From contig JBAZZQ010000024.1 of the NCBI GenBank assembly GCA_041658725.1, positions 1-52,975 on the forward strand: a stretch of 52,975 bases of DNA, read 5' to 3'. The DNA comes from JBAZZQ01 sp041658725 (GTDB lineage Bacteria > Planctomycetota > Phycisphaerae > JAAYCJ01). This document shows, piece by piece, positions 9,405-17,739 of the stretch (position 1 is its first letter; each line of letters starts with the position of its first letter). Under the pieces are notes generated by a model. The model was not told the DNA's origin and did no database searches. It saw nothing but the letters and a program-made list of their open reading frames with translations. The position numbers and the translations under genes were made by a program.

Positions 9405-10628
9405 ATGATGAAAAATAAGGCGAATAATACACGGCATTTATTTTGGCGCGCGTTGCAAACAAAAATGGCCATACTTTTTGGGTTACTGATCATTTGGGAC
9501 ACGAGCTTGCCGTGCCTGGCCAAAGTCAAGGTTTTTGACAACAGCGAACGACTGATCGTATGTTGGTATGGAAATGATGATGCCCGCCGGCAGGTCGTCT
9601 TTGACCGGGGAAAAAACGGGCAAGGCCTGCCGGTTGAACTGAGTTACAAGTCCCAGGTGGCAGAAATAAACGTGGCCTCAAACCTGGTGGACATCTCACG
9701 TTATTTCTCCTGGGAAGCCAGCGATGTCTCATATCAAGGCAGATTTCTGGAATGGAATTATACGACCTCTGCGGACGGCAAAAGTGTGGTCGTGCAATCA
9801 ACATCCGAAATGCTCATTCCTCCGGAAGGCATTGTCTATGATGACCGGATTAAACCTTTGTTCACCTTTAAGGTGACCCGTTGGTATACGGTGTTCGAGG
9901 GCGATGATGGCTTTTATTTTCATCAGCGTATCGAACCTGGAGGGAGTTTAAAGCCGTTGCGGTGGCGATCCATAACGCGTTTGTCGCATTTGAAGACCCC
10001 CGTGAAAGGATTACAGGTGAGTCCCGGATGTAATGAGTGGTTTGAATCGCAAAGCATGCTTTCCGGTACGCAAGTCATTCTTCTCAAGCCCCAGGACTAC
10101 GGCCCCGGCGACTATCAGAAAGCGTCGCACGGATTATATGTTGAACCGGGACAAAATGACGGAGGATTCTTTACCTACGATGTGCTGCATACTCCGCAGA
10201 GAAATATGGTCCTTAAAAACCCTTTCCGGTACACCGGGGTTCATTTCGTTGCCGGACCGGATGATTTATCCAAACCGAACCAAACTCGAGGCCAACGATA
10301 CTATTCGGCATTAACCGCAAACGATATCAAAATAAAAAAAGGCTCCGGAGTCAAGCGAGCCGAGGCGAGCAGGGGCGTGGTTATTATCGACGCGAGTTCG
10401 TTGCCATGCACGTTTACCATTCAATCGGATAGCCCCAACCCTCGAACCTGCCTGGTTTGGGTTCGCGGACTGCCCCAGAAACCAAAGGGCTTCCATGTCC
10501 TTCGACAGGGGAGAGCTAAACGGCTGCTGGATAAAGACCTGTGGGACGTATGGACGGATGATCTTCATAAGGGTCAAACGATATTCTTTGTTAATCTCCA
10601 AGAAAACCTTTTCTTGCAGTTGGAATAA
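9405..10628 (+). CDS. Secreted protein of unknown function
   Basis: A 407-residue product if translation starts at ATG 9405, 8 nt after GAGAGG; a second ATG follows immediately at 9408. The N-terminus is basic and then hydrophobic (MAILFGLLIIWDTSLPCLAK), consistent with a Sec signal peptide or, since a Cys is present, less likely a lipoprotein. The mature part is rich in beta-strand and aromatic residues, suggesting an extracellular carbohydrate-binding or propeller-like fold, but I recognise no catalytic motif. It starts 19 nt after the stop of the GH42-like gene and is probably in the same operon. It ends 61 bp before the convergent sialate O-acetylesterase. Confidence 0.65.
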   Translation: MMKNKANNTRHLFWRALQTKMAILFGLLIIWDTSLPCLAKVKVFDNSERLIVCWYGNDDARRQVVFDRGKNGQGLPVELSYKSQVAEINVASNLVDISRYFSWEASDVSYQGRFLEWNYTTSADGKSVVVQSTSEMLIPPEGIVYDDRIKPLFTFKVTRWYTVFEGDDGFYFHQRIEPGGSLKPLRWRSITRLSHLKTPVKGLQVSPGCNEWFESQSMLSGTQVILLKPQDYGPGDYQKASHGLYVEPGQNDGGFFTYDVLHTPQRNMVLKNPFRYTGVHFVAGPDDLSKPNQTRGQRYYSALTANDIKIKKGSGVKRAEASRGVVIIDASSLPCTFTIQSDSPNPRTCLVWVRGLPQKPKGFHVLRQGRAKRLLDKDLWDVWTDDLHKGQTIFFVNLQENLFLQLE

Positions 10629-10689
10629 AACCGGCGGTAGTCGCCGATCTCCGCGACGAGAGGGTGTCTTGGCCTTTTTAACGTGAGTT

Positions 10690-12240
10690 TTAGCGACTGT
10701 TAATGCTGGCGCCAGGCCAGTCGTCGGTGCGGAAGGAGCTGGCTGGCAGGCAGGCTTGGTTGTAGAGGTTGCAGACCGGGTTGTCGGCCCAGGCATAGCG
10801 TACCGCCGACGGATGAGTCACCTGCTTGCTCCAGACTACTACTGTATTCCCCTCGATCTTGGCCTGGGCACCGACGAACTTTTTATCCGCGCCGGCGATG
10901 GCGAATCCCTGGAGTTCCGGTCTGCCCCTTGCGAGCAAGCCGCCATCGACGTGCCGGAATTGTAGCCGCACTTTTTCGCCTTCCTGTCTCATGGACTGGT
11001 ATACCGGACCGGAATAGACGACCTTCTTGCCATAGGCGATGGCCTCGGCCGTCAGGGCCAAGCGTTTGCCGATGTCCTGTTTGTTTTTCGGGTGAATGTC
11101 GTTGGCCTCGCCGAGGTCGATCGTTACGGCCAAGCCCGTGCGAGGCAGGGCAAGCGCCATGGCCTGGGCCTCCCGCAATTCCGCCCAGGTGCTTTCGCCA
11201 GGCTCGGAGCAAACGGCCCCATAGTTGGGCAACTGGACAATCAGAAACGGAAAATCACCCTGTCTCCAGGCCTTTCGCCAGTCTTGGATCAGGGCGGGCA
11301 AGAGCTTGCGGTACTGGTAACCCCGACTGGCGTTTCCTTCGCCCTGGTACCAGATTGCCCCCCGAATGGTGTAGGGAGTCAGCGGAGCAATCATGGCATT
11401 GAATAAAGCGGCAGGGGCGGGGGCCTGCGGATTCTGTGCCGGATCCACGGGGGAAACCGGTGATGTAGGTTCGGGTTTCCGTTGTCTCTTGGCCTCCTCT
11501 GCCGCCGTATTCCATTTGACCAGGGCCTTGTCGGATTCCTCTTTAAGTTTCGTATACCGGGCAACTTCCTGTTGCTGGCGGATCAGAATTGGGGCAAACT
11601 CCGAATCTTTCTGAAGTGCCGAAAGACTCATCCAACTTTCTGCCAGGGTTCCGCCCCAGGAGGCGTGGATGATACCGACTGGAACGTTCAAATCCGCGTT
11701 GAGCTTGCGGGCAAAGAAATACGCGACGGCGGAAAACCACGGCGAGTTCTGGGGATTGCTCTCTACCCATTGGCCAGGAATTTCTGTCACGGGCTGGAGA
11801 GCCAACCGTGGGGGGACAGTGAAAAATCGCAGGCCGGCAACGCGGGATTGGGCGATCTGGCGGGCCGCATCGGGCAACTGACACACCGCGAACTGCATGT
11901 TCGATTGACCGGCGGCCACCCAGACATCACCAACGAGGATGTTTGTCAGCCGGAGCGTAGTTTGACCGGTAATAGTCATTTCATAAGGCCCGCCCGCTGC
12001 CACTGGGGCCAGCTCGGTGTGCCAGATCCTGTCGGCACCTACGGTCGTAGCCTGGCGTTGGCCGCAAAAGTTGACGGTGATCTTTTCGCCGGGATCAGCC
12101 GTTCCCCAGATTCGAATCTTCTCCGAGCGTTGAAGGACCATGTTGTCGCCGATCAATGACGGTAATTGAATGACGGCCTTACCGACCGCAGGGACTAATG
12201 AAGCCGTAACAAAAACAAAGATAAAGGCAATGGTTTTCAT
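10690..12240 (-). CDS. Secreted sialate O-acetylesterase (SGNH hydrolase)
   Basis: A 516-residue protein starting at the ATG at 12240, which has GGGAG 8-9 nt upstream and opens with a signal peptide (MKTIAFIFVFVTASLVPAVG). The early jelly-roll-like part (LIGDNMVLQRSEKIRIWG) is typical of the family. The SGNH nucleophile block is VAAGQSNMQF, giving Ser113, and the C-terminal catalytic block is DIHPKNKQDIG with the Asp and His of the triad. Such enzymes remove O-acetyl groups from sialic acids or from acetylated plant glycans. It is transcribed divergently from the LacI gene through a shared operator region, so it is almost certainly under the same regulator. Family assignment is strong; sialate as the true substrate is inferred. 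Confidence 0.88.
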   Translation of the reverse strand: MKTIAFIFVFVTASLVPAVGKAVIQLPSLIGDNMVLQRSEKIRIWGTADPGEKITVNFCGQRQATTVGADRIWHTELAPVAAGGPYEMTITGQTTLRLTNILVGDVWVAAGQSNMQFAVCQLPDAARQIAQSRVAGLRFFTVPPRLALQPVTEIPGQWVESNPQNSPWFSAVAYFFARKLNADLNVPVGIIHASWGGTLAESWMSLSALQKDSEFAPILIRQQQEVARYTKLKEESDKALVKWNTAAEEAKRQRKPEPTSPVSPVDPAQNPQAPAPAALFNAMIAPLTPYTIRGAIWYQGEGNASRGYQYRKLLPALIQDWRKAWRQGDFPFLIVQLPNYGAVCSEPGESTWAELREAQAMALALPRTGLAVTIDLGEANDIHPKNKQDIGKRLALTAEAIAYGKKVVYSGPVYQSMRQEGEKVRLQFRHVDGGLLARGRPELQGFAIAGADKKFVGAQAKIEGNTVVVWSKQVTHPSAVRYAWADNPVCNLYNQACLPASSFRTDDWPGASINSR

Positions 12241-12273
12241 TGTCGAACTACTCCCTGAAAACTGGAACAAAAT

Positions 12274-12301
12274 CATCTATTGCATACGAATGCAATAGAT
12301 G
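12274..12301. promoter_or_regulatory. LacI-type operator 1
   Basis: A near-perfect palindrome with 12-nt arms CATCTATTGCAT and ATGCAATAGATG around a four-base centre ACGA. The core TTGCATACGAATGCAA has the central CG that LacI-family proteins bend into. It covers the -35 hexamer of the rightward promoter and lies at the predicted start of the leftward transcript. Its centre is 32 bp from that of operator 2, about three helical turns, so two dimers could sit on the same face of the DNA. Binding by the adjacent LacI protein is inferred from position. Confidence 0.8.
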
Positions 12302-12308
12302 TTACAAT
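12280..12308 (+). promoter_or_regulatory. Promoter for the lacI operon
   Basis: TTGCAT (12280-12285) and TACAAT (12303-12308) are separated by exactly 17 bp, a good sigma-70-type match. Transcription would begin near 12315, inside operator 2, leaving a leader of roughly 28 nt before the ATG at 12343. This placement rules out upstream in-frame ATGs at 12280 and 12322 as starts. Confidence 0.6.
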
Positions 12309-12327
12309 ATTTAGCATTCGAATGCAA
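12299..12327 (-). promoter_or_regulatory. Promoter for sialate O-acetylesterase
   Basis: Read on the minus strand, TTGCAT (complement of 12322-12327) and TAACAT (complement of 12299-12304) are 17 bp apart. The -35 is embedded in operator 2 and the predicted start falls near 12292, in operator 1. The two divergent promoters therefore overlap and should compete as well as share repression. Confidence 0.55.
12312..12327. promoter_or_regulatory. LacI-type operator 2
   Basis: The core GCATTCGAATGC (12314-12325) is a perfect 12-bp palindrome, and the extended site TAGCATTCGAATGCAA matches operator 1 at nearly every position. It overlaps the start point of the rightward promoter and the -35 of the leftward one. 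Confidence 0.78.
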
Positions 12328-12342
12328 CAGGATGTCGGATTG

Positions 12343-13353
12343 ATGGTCACCACTTATGATATCGCTAAGCGAACGGGATTGAACCAGAGCACAGTCTCGC
12401 GGGTACTGTCAGGATCAACTCTGGTCGGTTCCCGAACTTCCCAAAGAGTCCTGGCGATGTGCCGGCAACTCAGGTACGTGCCCAATCTCCAAGCTAGGGG
12501 TTTAAAAACGCAGCGGACCTGTGCCTTGGCGGTCCACATGCCCCAGGGGTCGCAGACCATTTTAGCTGATCCGTTTGTTCCGGCGTTCCTAAGCGGGGTC
12601 AGCCTACAGGCCAGTGCCTTGGGCTATAGCGTTGTCCTTTCTTACCCCGGTGCCGGGGCACCAGCGGCGAACCCTTCGCTCCTGGTCAAGAGCCGACTGG
12701 CCGATGGGGTGATCCACACGTCGCCAACCCGCGACGATCCGGTCGTTGCGTCGCTGATTCGTAACAAGATCCCATTTGTGACCGGCCGGTATGATGGCAA
12801 AACCGGTCCGCTCATGGTCTGTGTGGACATCGACAACGTCCATTCCGGTTATCAGGCAGGGAAATTTCTCGTTTCTAGAGGCCATCGAACGATTGGGCTG
12901 GTAACCGAATCGAAGGAAAGCATCGTGGGGCAAGATTTCGAGAAAGGTTTTCTTCGTGCCATGAGTGAAGCCGGGGTCCGAGTTCCGCCGGAGAGGATTA
13001 AAAGTGTTCCCGTGACCTTTGAGGCCGCCCGACAGGCTGCCAGGGAGATGCTGAGCCAAAATCCCTGTCCGACTGCCATTGCGGTGAACACAGCACTGAC
13101 GGTTTTTGGCGCCTTGGAGGCGGTGCGGCAGGCGAAAATGAAGGTCTTGGTGCTGGGAGTGGCGTCACCGCTCTTGACATCGCTTTATCCACACTTGCCG
13201 CGGATTCAAGCCCCATTTGAAGACCTGGGTCGGCAAATGGCCGGCGTTCTGATAGAGACCATTCGGACCGGGAAGGCCGCTGCCACGAAAATGCTATACA
13301 CGAAAATCATCGACCGAGATGAAACTATTTTCCAAGAGGAATCCAAACCATGA
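12343..13353 (+). CDS. LacI-family transcriptional regulator
   Basis: A 336-residue protein starting at ATG 12343 (AGGA about 10 nt upstream); earlier in-frame ATGs lie in the operators. The N-terminus MVTTYDIAKRTGLNQSTVSR is a canonical LacI helix-turn-helix followed by the hinge region (RYVPNLQARGL). The rest is a periplasmic-binding-protein-like sensor domain with VDIDNVHSGYQAGKFL and RGHRTIGLVT, the standard order for the family. It heads the operon and overlaps the next gene by ATGA, so it probably autoregulates and controls both this operon and the divergent esterase. The inducer is likely a sugar or sugar phosphate released by the locus; its identity cannot be read from sequence. Confidence 0.92.
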   Translation: MVTTYDIAKRTGLNQSTVSRVLSGSTLVGSRTSQRVLAMCRQLRYVPNLQARGLKTQRTCALAVHMPQGSQTILADPFVPAFLSGVSLQASALGYSVVLSYPGAGAPAANPSLLVKSRLADGVIHTSPTRDDPVVASLIRNKIPFVTGRYDGKTGPLMVCVDIDNVHSGYQAGKFLVSRGHRTIGLVTESKESIVGQDFEKGFLRAMSEAGVRVPPERIKSVPVTFEAARQAAREMLSQNPCPTAIAVNTALTVFGALEAVRQAKMKVLVLGVASPLLTSLYPHLPRIQAPFEDLGRQMAGVLIETIRTGKAAATKMLYTKIIDRDETIFQEESKP

Positions 13354-14156
13354 AAGAAACGCTTTTAACTTCATCCCCCTGGGGATTTCGCGAAAGACCG
13401 GTAGCGGATTTTTGCCGGTGGTTGAAGGAACACGAGTTGCAGTACATTTGCGGCCATTTCGGCAATTTCCCCGGTGCCGTCAATTTCTCGCTGGACGACC
13501 GCGAACTGGACAAGGTCAACGCCGAGGTCAACAGCTTTGGTCTTCAATACGCCAGTTTCAACGCCGATGGCGACTTCATGATGGAAAAAGCCGTTGACGA
13601 TCAGGTGGCCCTTTGTTGCCGTATGATCGACCGGGCCGTAAAATTCCAACCCAAAGTCATTATCGTCTTTGCTGGCTGGCAGGACCGGAAAGACCAATCC
13701 GTGTACGGCCAAGTCAGCGATTGCCTCAAACAGGTAGCCCGTCACGCCGCCAGATACCATTTGACCGTGGCTTTGGAAAACCACGGTGGTTTGACCGCCA
13801 GTGCCGAGCAAATTAACCGAATTCTCGATGCCGTAAACGAGCCGAATATCGGTATCAACTATGATCCCGCTAATTTTCTGATGTATGGCGAAGACCCATT
13901 AAAATCGCTTTTGAATCTTAAGCATCCGCTGGTCTTTACCCATTTCAAAAGTGTCAAACGTATGAATGGAAAGGAAGTGTATTGCCGGCTAAAAGAGGGT
14001 GAGATTGATTACCTTCCGATCCTGGAGATATTGAAAAAAGAGTATCGGGGCTTCTATGCCATTGAATATGAAGAGACTTCGGATGTCATGAGCGGATCGG
14101 AAGATGATTTGAATTCACTCAAGAACTTATTAGATAAGGTGGGTCATCATGTTTGA
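13350..14156 (+). CDS. Xylose-isomerase-like TIM barrel sugar epimerase/isomerase
   Basis: A 268-residue protein whose ATG overlaps the LacI stop (ATGA) and has AGAGGA upstream. It is of the AP-endonuclease-2/xylose-isomerase-like family. The metal-binding residues are visible in order: Glu in VALENHGG, Asp in GINYDPANF, His in LVFTHFKSV and Glu in FYAIEYEE. Family members are ketose epimerases, dehydratases or isomerases acting on free or modified sugars. The gene overlaps the following dehydrogenase by 8 nt, so oxidation of a sugar and its epimerisation or cleavage are probably successive steps. Length is normal. Specific reaction unknown. Confidence 0.85.
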   Translation: MKETLLTSSPWGFRERPVADFCRWLKEHELQYICGHFGNFPGAVNFSLDDRELDKVNAEVNSFGLQYASFNADGDFMMEKAVDDQVALCCRMIDRAVKFQPKVIIVFAGWQDRKDQSVYGQVSDCLKQVARHAARYHLTVALENHGGLTASAEQINRILDAVNEPNIGINYDPANFLMYGEDPLKSLLNLKHPLVFTHFKSVKRMNGKEVYCRLKEGEIDYLPILEILKKEYRGFYAIEYEETSDVMSGSEDDLNSLKNLLDKVGHHV

Positions 14157-15201
14157 AAAGGCCAAAGCGGTCATTATCGAACGGCCCCGGTCTGCCGCGG
14201 TCAAAGACATCCGTTTGCCGGAAGTCAATGATCAATCAATTGTGATTCGCACGCATTACAGTGCGATTTCCACCGGAACCGAGATTAAAACGTGGAATGG
14301 GACGACCGGCAAATTGGGCGGAAAACTCTGGTATCCGCTCGTGCCCGGCTATGAGCAGGTGGGAGTAGTGGAATATGTGGGACCGAAGGCCAAAAAAACG
14401 GCGGCAGGGGAAACCCTAAAAGAAGGTGATCGGGTCATGGCCAATGAAGTTCGAGTATACCCCGATTATTGTGCCGCCTGGGGCGGACAAGTGGGATTGA
14501 CGGTCAAAAATGAAATCACCAGTTCCTCCGTATTTGATCCGCCGGCCAAAATACCTGAGGGGGTGAGTTTTCAGGAAGCGGTGGTAGCCTACCTCGCGGC
14601 GGTTGCCAAGAAGGGGGTGGACAAGGTTGGGGTTCATCCTGGCCAGACGGTGGTGGTGATTGGTTTGGGAGCGGTGGGGTTGTCGGCAGTGCAGCATGCA
14701 AAATTGGCGGGTGGAACCGTGATTGCCATTGACGTTAGTTCATGGAAGGCCAATCGCGCCCAGGCGATTGCTGATGAGGTCATCGCCTGCGATGGCACCA
14801 AAGCGTTAAAACCGATCACGGAAATCACACGCGGGCGCATGGCAGATGTAGTCATCGAGTGCAGCGGCGATTCTGCCGTGGTGGATCATATATGCCAACT
14901 GGTGCGAGAGGGGGGCTGGGAAAAAGGTGACGACGGCGGGCGAATCCACCTGCAAGGTGACTATCCTGATCCGATTTCGATTACGCAATACGCCCAATGG
15001 TTTAATCGTAACCTACGGATTTCCACCAGCTGCGCGATTGTTCCGGGCGATAAGGAAGCGGTTCTGGATCTGATTCGTACCGGGAAATTCAACGCCCGTA
15101 TCCTTTGGAACAAGGAAATTTCCGTTGATGAGACGCCAAATGAATATGCCGAACTCGAAGCCAACCGCGACACACGGCTAAAGACGATTCTTAAATGGTG
15201 A
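14149..15201 (+). CDS. Medium-chain dehydrogenase/reductase (copy 1 of tandem pair)
   Basis: A 350-residue MDR-superfamily protein. The N-terminal GroES-like domain carries SAISTGTEIK, where zinc alcohol dehydrogenases have a Cys-Gly-Thr/Ser-Asp block: the catalytic-zinc Cys is absent, as in the BchC/threonine-dehydrogenase-like branch. The Rossmann motif is VVVIGLGAVGLSAVQHA and the C-terminal half has the ADVVIECSGDS strand. The four-Cys structural zinc loop is also missing. The start lies within the end of the preceding gene with GGTGGG as ribosome site. It is clearly homologous to the next gene over its whole length. Likely oxidises a sugar or polyol from the glycan locus using NAD(P). 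Confidence 0.85.
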   Translation: MFEKAKAVIIERPRSAAVKDIRLPEVNDQSIVIRTHYSAISTGTEIKTWNGTTGKLGGKLWYPLVPGYEQVGVVEYVGPKAKKTAAGETLKEGDRVMANEVRVYPDYCAAWGGQVGLTVKNEITSSSVFDPPAKIPEGVSFQEAVVAYLAAVAKKGVDKVGVHPGQTVVVIGLGAVGLSAVQHAKLAGGTVIAIDVSSWKANRAQAIADEVIACDGTKALKPITEITRGRMADVVIECSGDSAVVDHICQLVREGGWEKGDDGGRIHLQGDYPDPISITQYAQWFNRNLRISTSCAIVPGDKEAVLDLIRTGKFNARILWNKEISVDETPNEYAELEANRDTRLKTILKW

Positions 15202-15241
15202 AAGTAATATCATAAATACGCTAAGGCGTTAAAGGAAAAAA

Positions 15242-16288
15242 ATGTTTGAAAAGGCAAAGGCGATTGTCGTTGAAAAACCAAAGCTGGCAGTGGTTAAAGA
15301 AATTTCCCTGGCCCCCGTCGATGAGGATACCGTAGTCGTTCGTACTATGTATAGTGCGATCAGTATGGGAACGGAAATGAAGGTTTGGTCAGGTCTTTCG
15401 GGGGCTTTGGGCGGCGAGTTGTGGTACCCGCTGGTTCCAGGTTATGAAGAAGTCGGAGAAGTAATCCATATTGGCAAAAATATTAAGAACCTTAAGGTGG
15501 GTGATCGAGTGATGGCCAATGAGTGCCGCTATTTCCCCGAACAATGCGCCGCATGGGGCGGACAAGTGGGGCTGGTGATCAAGAATCAAAAAACTTCTTC
15601 GTCGCCGTTTGATCATTGCGTCAAAATACCTGACAATGTCTCATACCCCGAAGCTGTTCTGGCGTATCTGGCCGGTGTTGCCCACAAGGGAATTATGCGT
15701 GTCAAACCTCGTCCGGGTCAGACGGTGTTTGTGATCGGGCTTGGCATGGTGGGGATTTCATGGGTCCAGTTGGCAAAACTCGCGGGCTGCCGGGTAATCG
15801 CCATGGATATTAACGACCGTCGATTAAAACTGGGAAAAAACTTTGCCGACGAGGTAATCGACGGAAAATGCTATGATCCGGTGGATGTGTTAAAAAAGCT
15901 GACGACTGACAAATTGGCTGATGTAATCGCGGAATGCTCCGGCGATCCGAATGTGGTCACGAGTTTATATAAATATTTAAAAGACGGCGGCTGGGCGTTG
16001 ACCGATGAGCCAGGCCATATCCATCTGCAGGCCGATTATCCTGCCCCGGTGATCGTCGCGCCTTACCAGAATTGGTTTACCAAGAATATGAATATGTCGC
16101 TGACCTGTGCGATTCGTCCCGACAGCAAGGAGGCGATATTGAAACTGATTTCCGAAGGAAAATTCGACGTTAAGACGCTACTGAAGTCCGAATTGACAGT
16201 GGAACTGCCGGTGGATGAGGCGCAGAAGGGGTATCTGATGGCGCACGAATCGAAGAAGGATATCTTTAAAGTCATGTTGAAGTGGTAA
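15242..16288 (+). CDS. Medium-chain dehydrogenase/reductase (copy 2 of tandem pair)
   Basis: A 348-residue protein strongly similar end to end to the preceding gene: both open MFEKAKA, share WYPLVPGYE and QCAAWGGQVGL or its close variant, and end in LKW. The nucleotide-binding motif is VFVIGLGMVGISWVQLA. Here too the zinc Cys is replaced (SAISMGTEMK). AAAGGAAAAA precedes the ATG. The 40-bp gap contains no promoter I would defend. Divergence between the copies spreads over the substrate domain, suggesting subfunctionalisation, for example oxidation of two related sugars or a heteromer, rather than a recent duplication. Confidence 0.85.
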   Translation: MFEKAKAIVVEKPKLAVVKEISLAPVDEDTVVVRTMYSAISMGTEMKVWSGLSGALGGELWYPLVPGYEEVGEVIHIGKNIKNLKVGDRVMANECRYFPEQCAAWGGQVGLVIKNQKTSSSPFDHCVKIPDNVSYPEAVLAYLAGVAHKGIMRVKPRPGQTVFVIGLGMVGISWVQLAKLAGCRVIAMDINDRRLKLGKNFADEVIDGKCYDPVDVLKKLTTDKLADVIAECSGDPNVVTSLYKYLKDGGWALTDEPGHIHLQADYPAPVIVAPYQNWFTKNMNMSLTCAIRPDSKEAILKLISEGKFDVKTLLKSELTVELPVDEAQKGYLMAHESKKDIFKVMLKW

Positions 16289-16335
16289 AAGTACCAAGGC
16301 TTTTTTTGTTTTTTATCCTGTAAGGAGAAAAGTTT

Positions 16336-17733
16336 ATGGCGAACTCGAAACCGGCAAAGATCATTTTCATGCCGCATGCCAATATTCAGTATTCGCAGCT
16401 CAGACCCGATCGGCGGGCATGGGTTGTCAATGAATCCTATGGAAAACTTTTTGACGTGGTCGACAGCGGCGATTACAAAATCGCGTTTGAAGCCTCGGGT
16501 GAGACAATCAAATTCATGGCGGAATCCTCACCGAAAATTGCCGGACAACTCAAACGCCTGATCGGGGAAAAGAAGATCGAACCGGTCGGCTCGCCATTCA
16601 CGCACATCATGATCTCGAACATCGATGCGGACCTGTGCCTCGCAACCTTAAAGGACGGTCTGAATGCCTGGGAACGCTACATTGGAGTGCGTCCGGTGGT
16701 GGGCTGGAATCCGGAGTGCGGCTGGGCGTCGTATGTTCCCGATATTTACAAGGCCGCCGGATTTCAATCGCTCGTTATGGACGCGGATTCCTTTTACCTT
16801 TCGTTCGCGGAAATCCGCAAAGCGACGGGATTGGTTTTCGACGTCCGGGGCCACAGTAATAAGAACCATCTTTTCAAAATCGAAGACTACATTAAAGATA
16901 AACCCGAATTCCTGTCATACCTGACCAATCCGTCGGTTATGCCGAACGGCCTGGTGGGGATTTTCCGGTCCGACATGATGTCCAACTATATGCTTTGGTA
17001 TCTAATGGGCGCAACGGAAGGATGCCGTCAAAACCCGATCAACACCGACGATGTGCGGCAGATGCTTATCAGTTGGAAAGATCGGGTCCAGGAGACGGGC
17101 ACGTTTATCATGCCCTACGCTGAAGACGCCGAATACATCGGGACGACCGCATATTTCTACGTCAAGCAGTTCGGCCAGGCGAGGTTCTTTGAACATGAAC
17201 CCCAGAGCGTGACCCGGTTTAAGGAAATGCTGGATATGGCAATGTCCTGCGGCTATATTCCGGCTTTACCTTCCGAAGTGATTGCGGCCTCGAACCCTAT
17301 CGACAACAAGGCGATTGTCCAGATCGAAAACGGCGTGGCTTGGCATGGTGGAACGGCCAAGGCGTGGGCCAATACCAAATACGCTCGAATCATGGATCCG
17401 ATATGCCGCTCGATCGCTGAGGGCATCCGAGCTATCGCGGCCCTTGACAAGAAATCCCTCCAGGAAATCGACGGAACGCTGAAGGCGGCACTCGAAAAGG
17501 TAATCTCCGCACTCGTGTCGGACTCTCGCTGGCCGCCAGACCCAACGTCGCCCGGTCGATTCAATGTTAATGAGTCGTTAAATGATATGCGCCAAGCGAA
17601 CGACCTGATTGCCAAGGCGATGGAAGAAAGAGGAATCGCTTCGCAAAAATACCTCTACTCGCCGGACCTTATGAAAACTCAAATTGAGGCGATTGCCCAG
17701 GAACTGATGGCAAAGTCCTACTTCGGAGAATAA
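16336..17733 (+). CDS. GH57-like glycosidase
   Basis: A 465-residue cytoplasmic protein, start preceded by TAAGGAG. It shows the ordered conserved regions of family GH57: region 1 as MPHANIQYSQL (His replacing the HxHQP block), region 3 as GWNPECGWAS with the nucleophile Glu, and region 4 as YAEDAEYIGTTAYF with the acid/base Asp. A helical C-terminal region follows, as usual in this family. GH57 members are alpha-glucan or alpha-galactosyl enzymes. As last gene of the lacI operon it probably handles the imported oligosaccharide before the dehydrogenases act. The substrate cannot be named. The gene ends 7 bp before the convergent URO-D gene. Confidence 0.72.
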   Translation: MANSKPAKIIFMPHANIQYSQLRPDRRAWVVNESYGKLFDVVDSGDYKIAFEASGETIKFMAESSPKIAGQLKRLIGEKKIEPVGSPFTHIMISNIDADLCLATLKDGLNAWERYIGVRPVVGWNPECGWASYVPDIYKAAGFQSLVMDADSFYLSFAEIRKATGLVFDVRGHSNKNHLFKIEDYIKDKPEFLSYLTNPSVMPNGLVGIFRSDMMSNYMLWYLMGATEGCRQNPINTDDVRQMLISWKDRVQETGTFIMPYAEDAEYIGTTAYFYVKQFGQARFFEHEPQSVTRFKEMLDMAMSCGYIPALPSEVIAASNPIDNKAIVQIENGVAWHGGTAKAWANTKYARIMDPICRSIAEGIRAIAALDKKSLQEIDGTLKAALEKVISALVSDSRWPPDPTSPGRFNVNESLNDMRQANDLIAKAMEERGIASQKYLYSPDLMKTQIEAIAQELMAKSYFGE

Positions 17734-17739
17734 AGTATC

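Noticed and set aside
10632..10646. Short CGGCG/CGCCG hairpin between the convergent genes
   Set aside because: A 5-bp stem with no T run is too weak to call a terminator.
12280..12342. Earlier in-frame start codons for LacI (12280, 12322)
   Set aside because: 12280 is upstream of the predicted transcript start and inside an operator; 12322 has no ribosome site. The ATG at 12343 begins the canonical helix-turn-helix.
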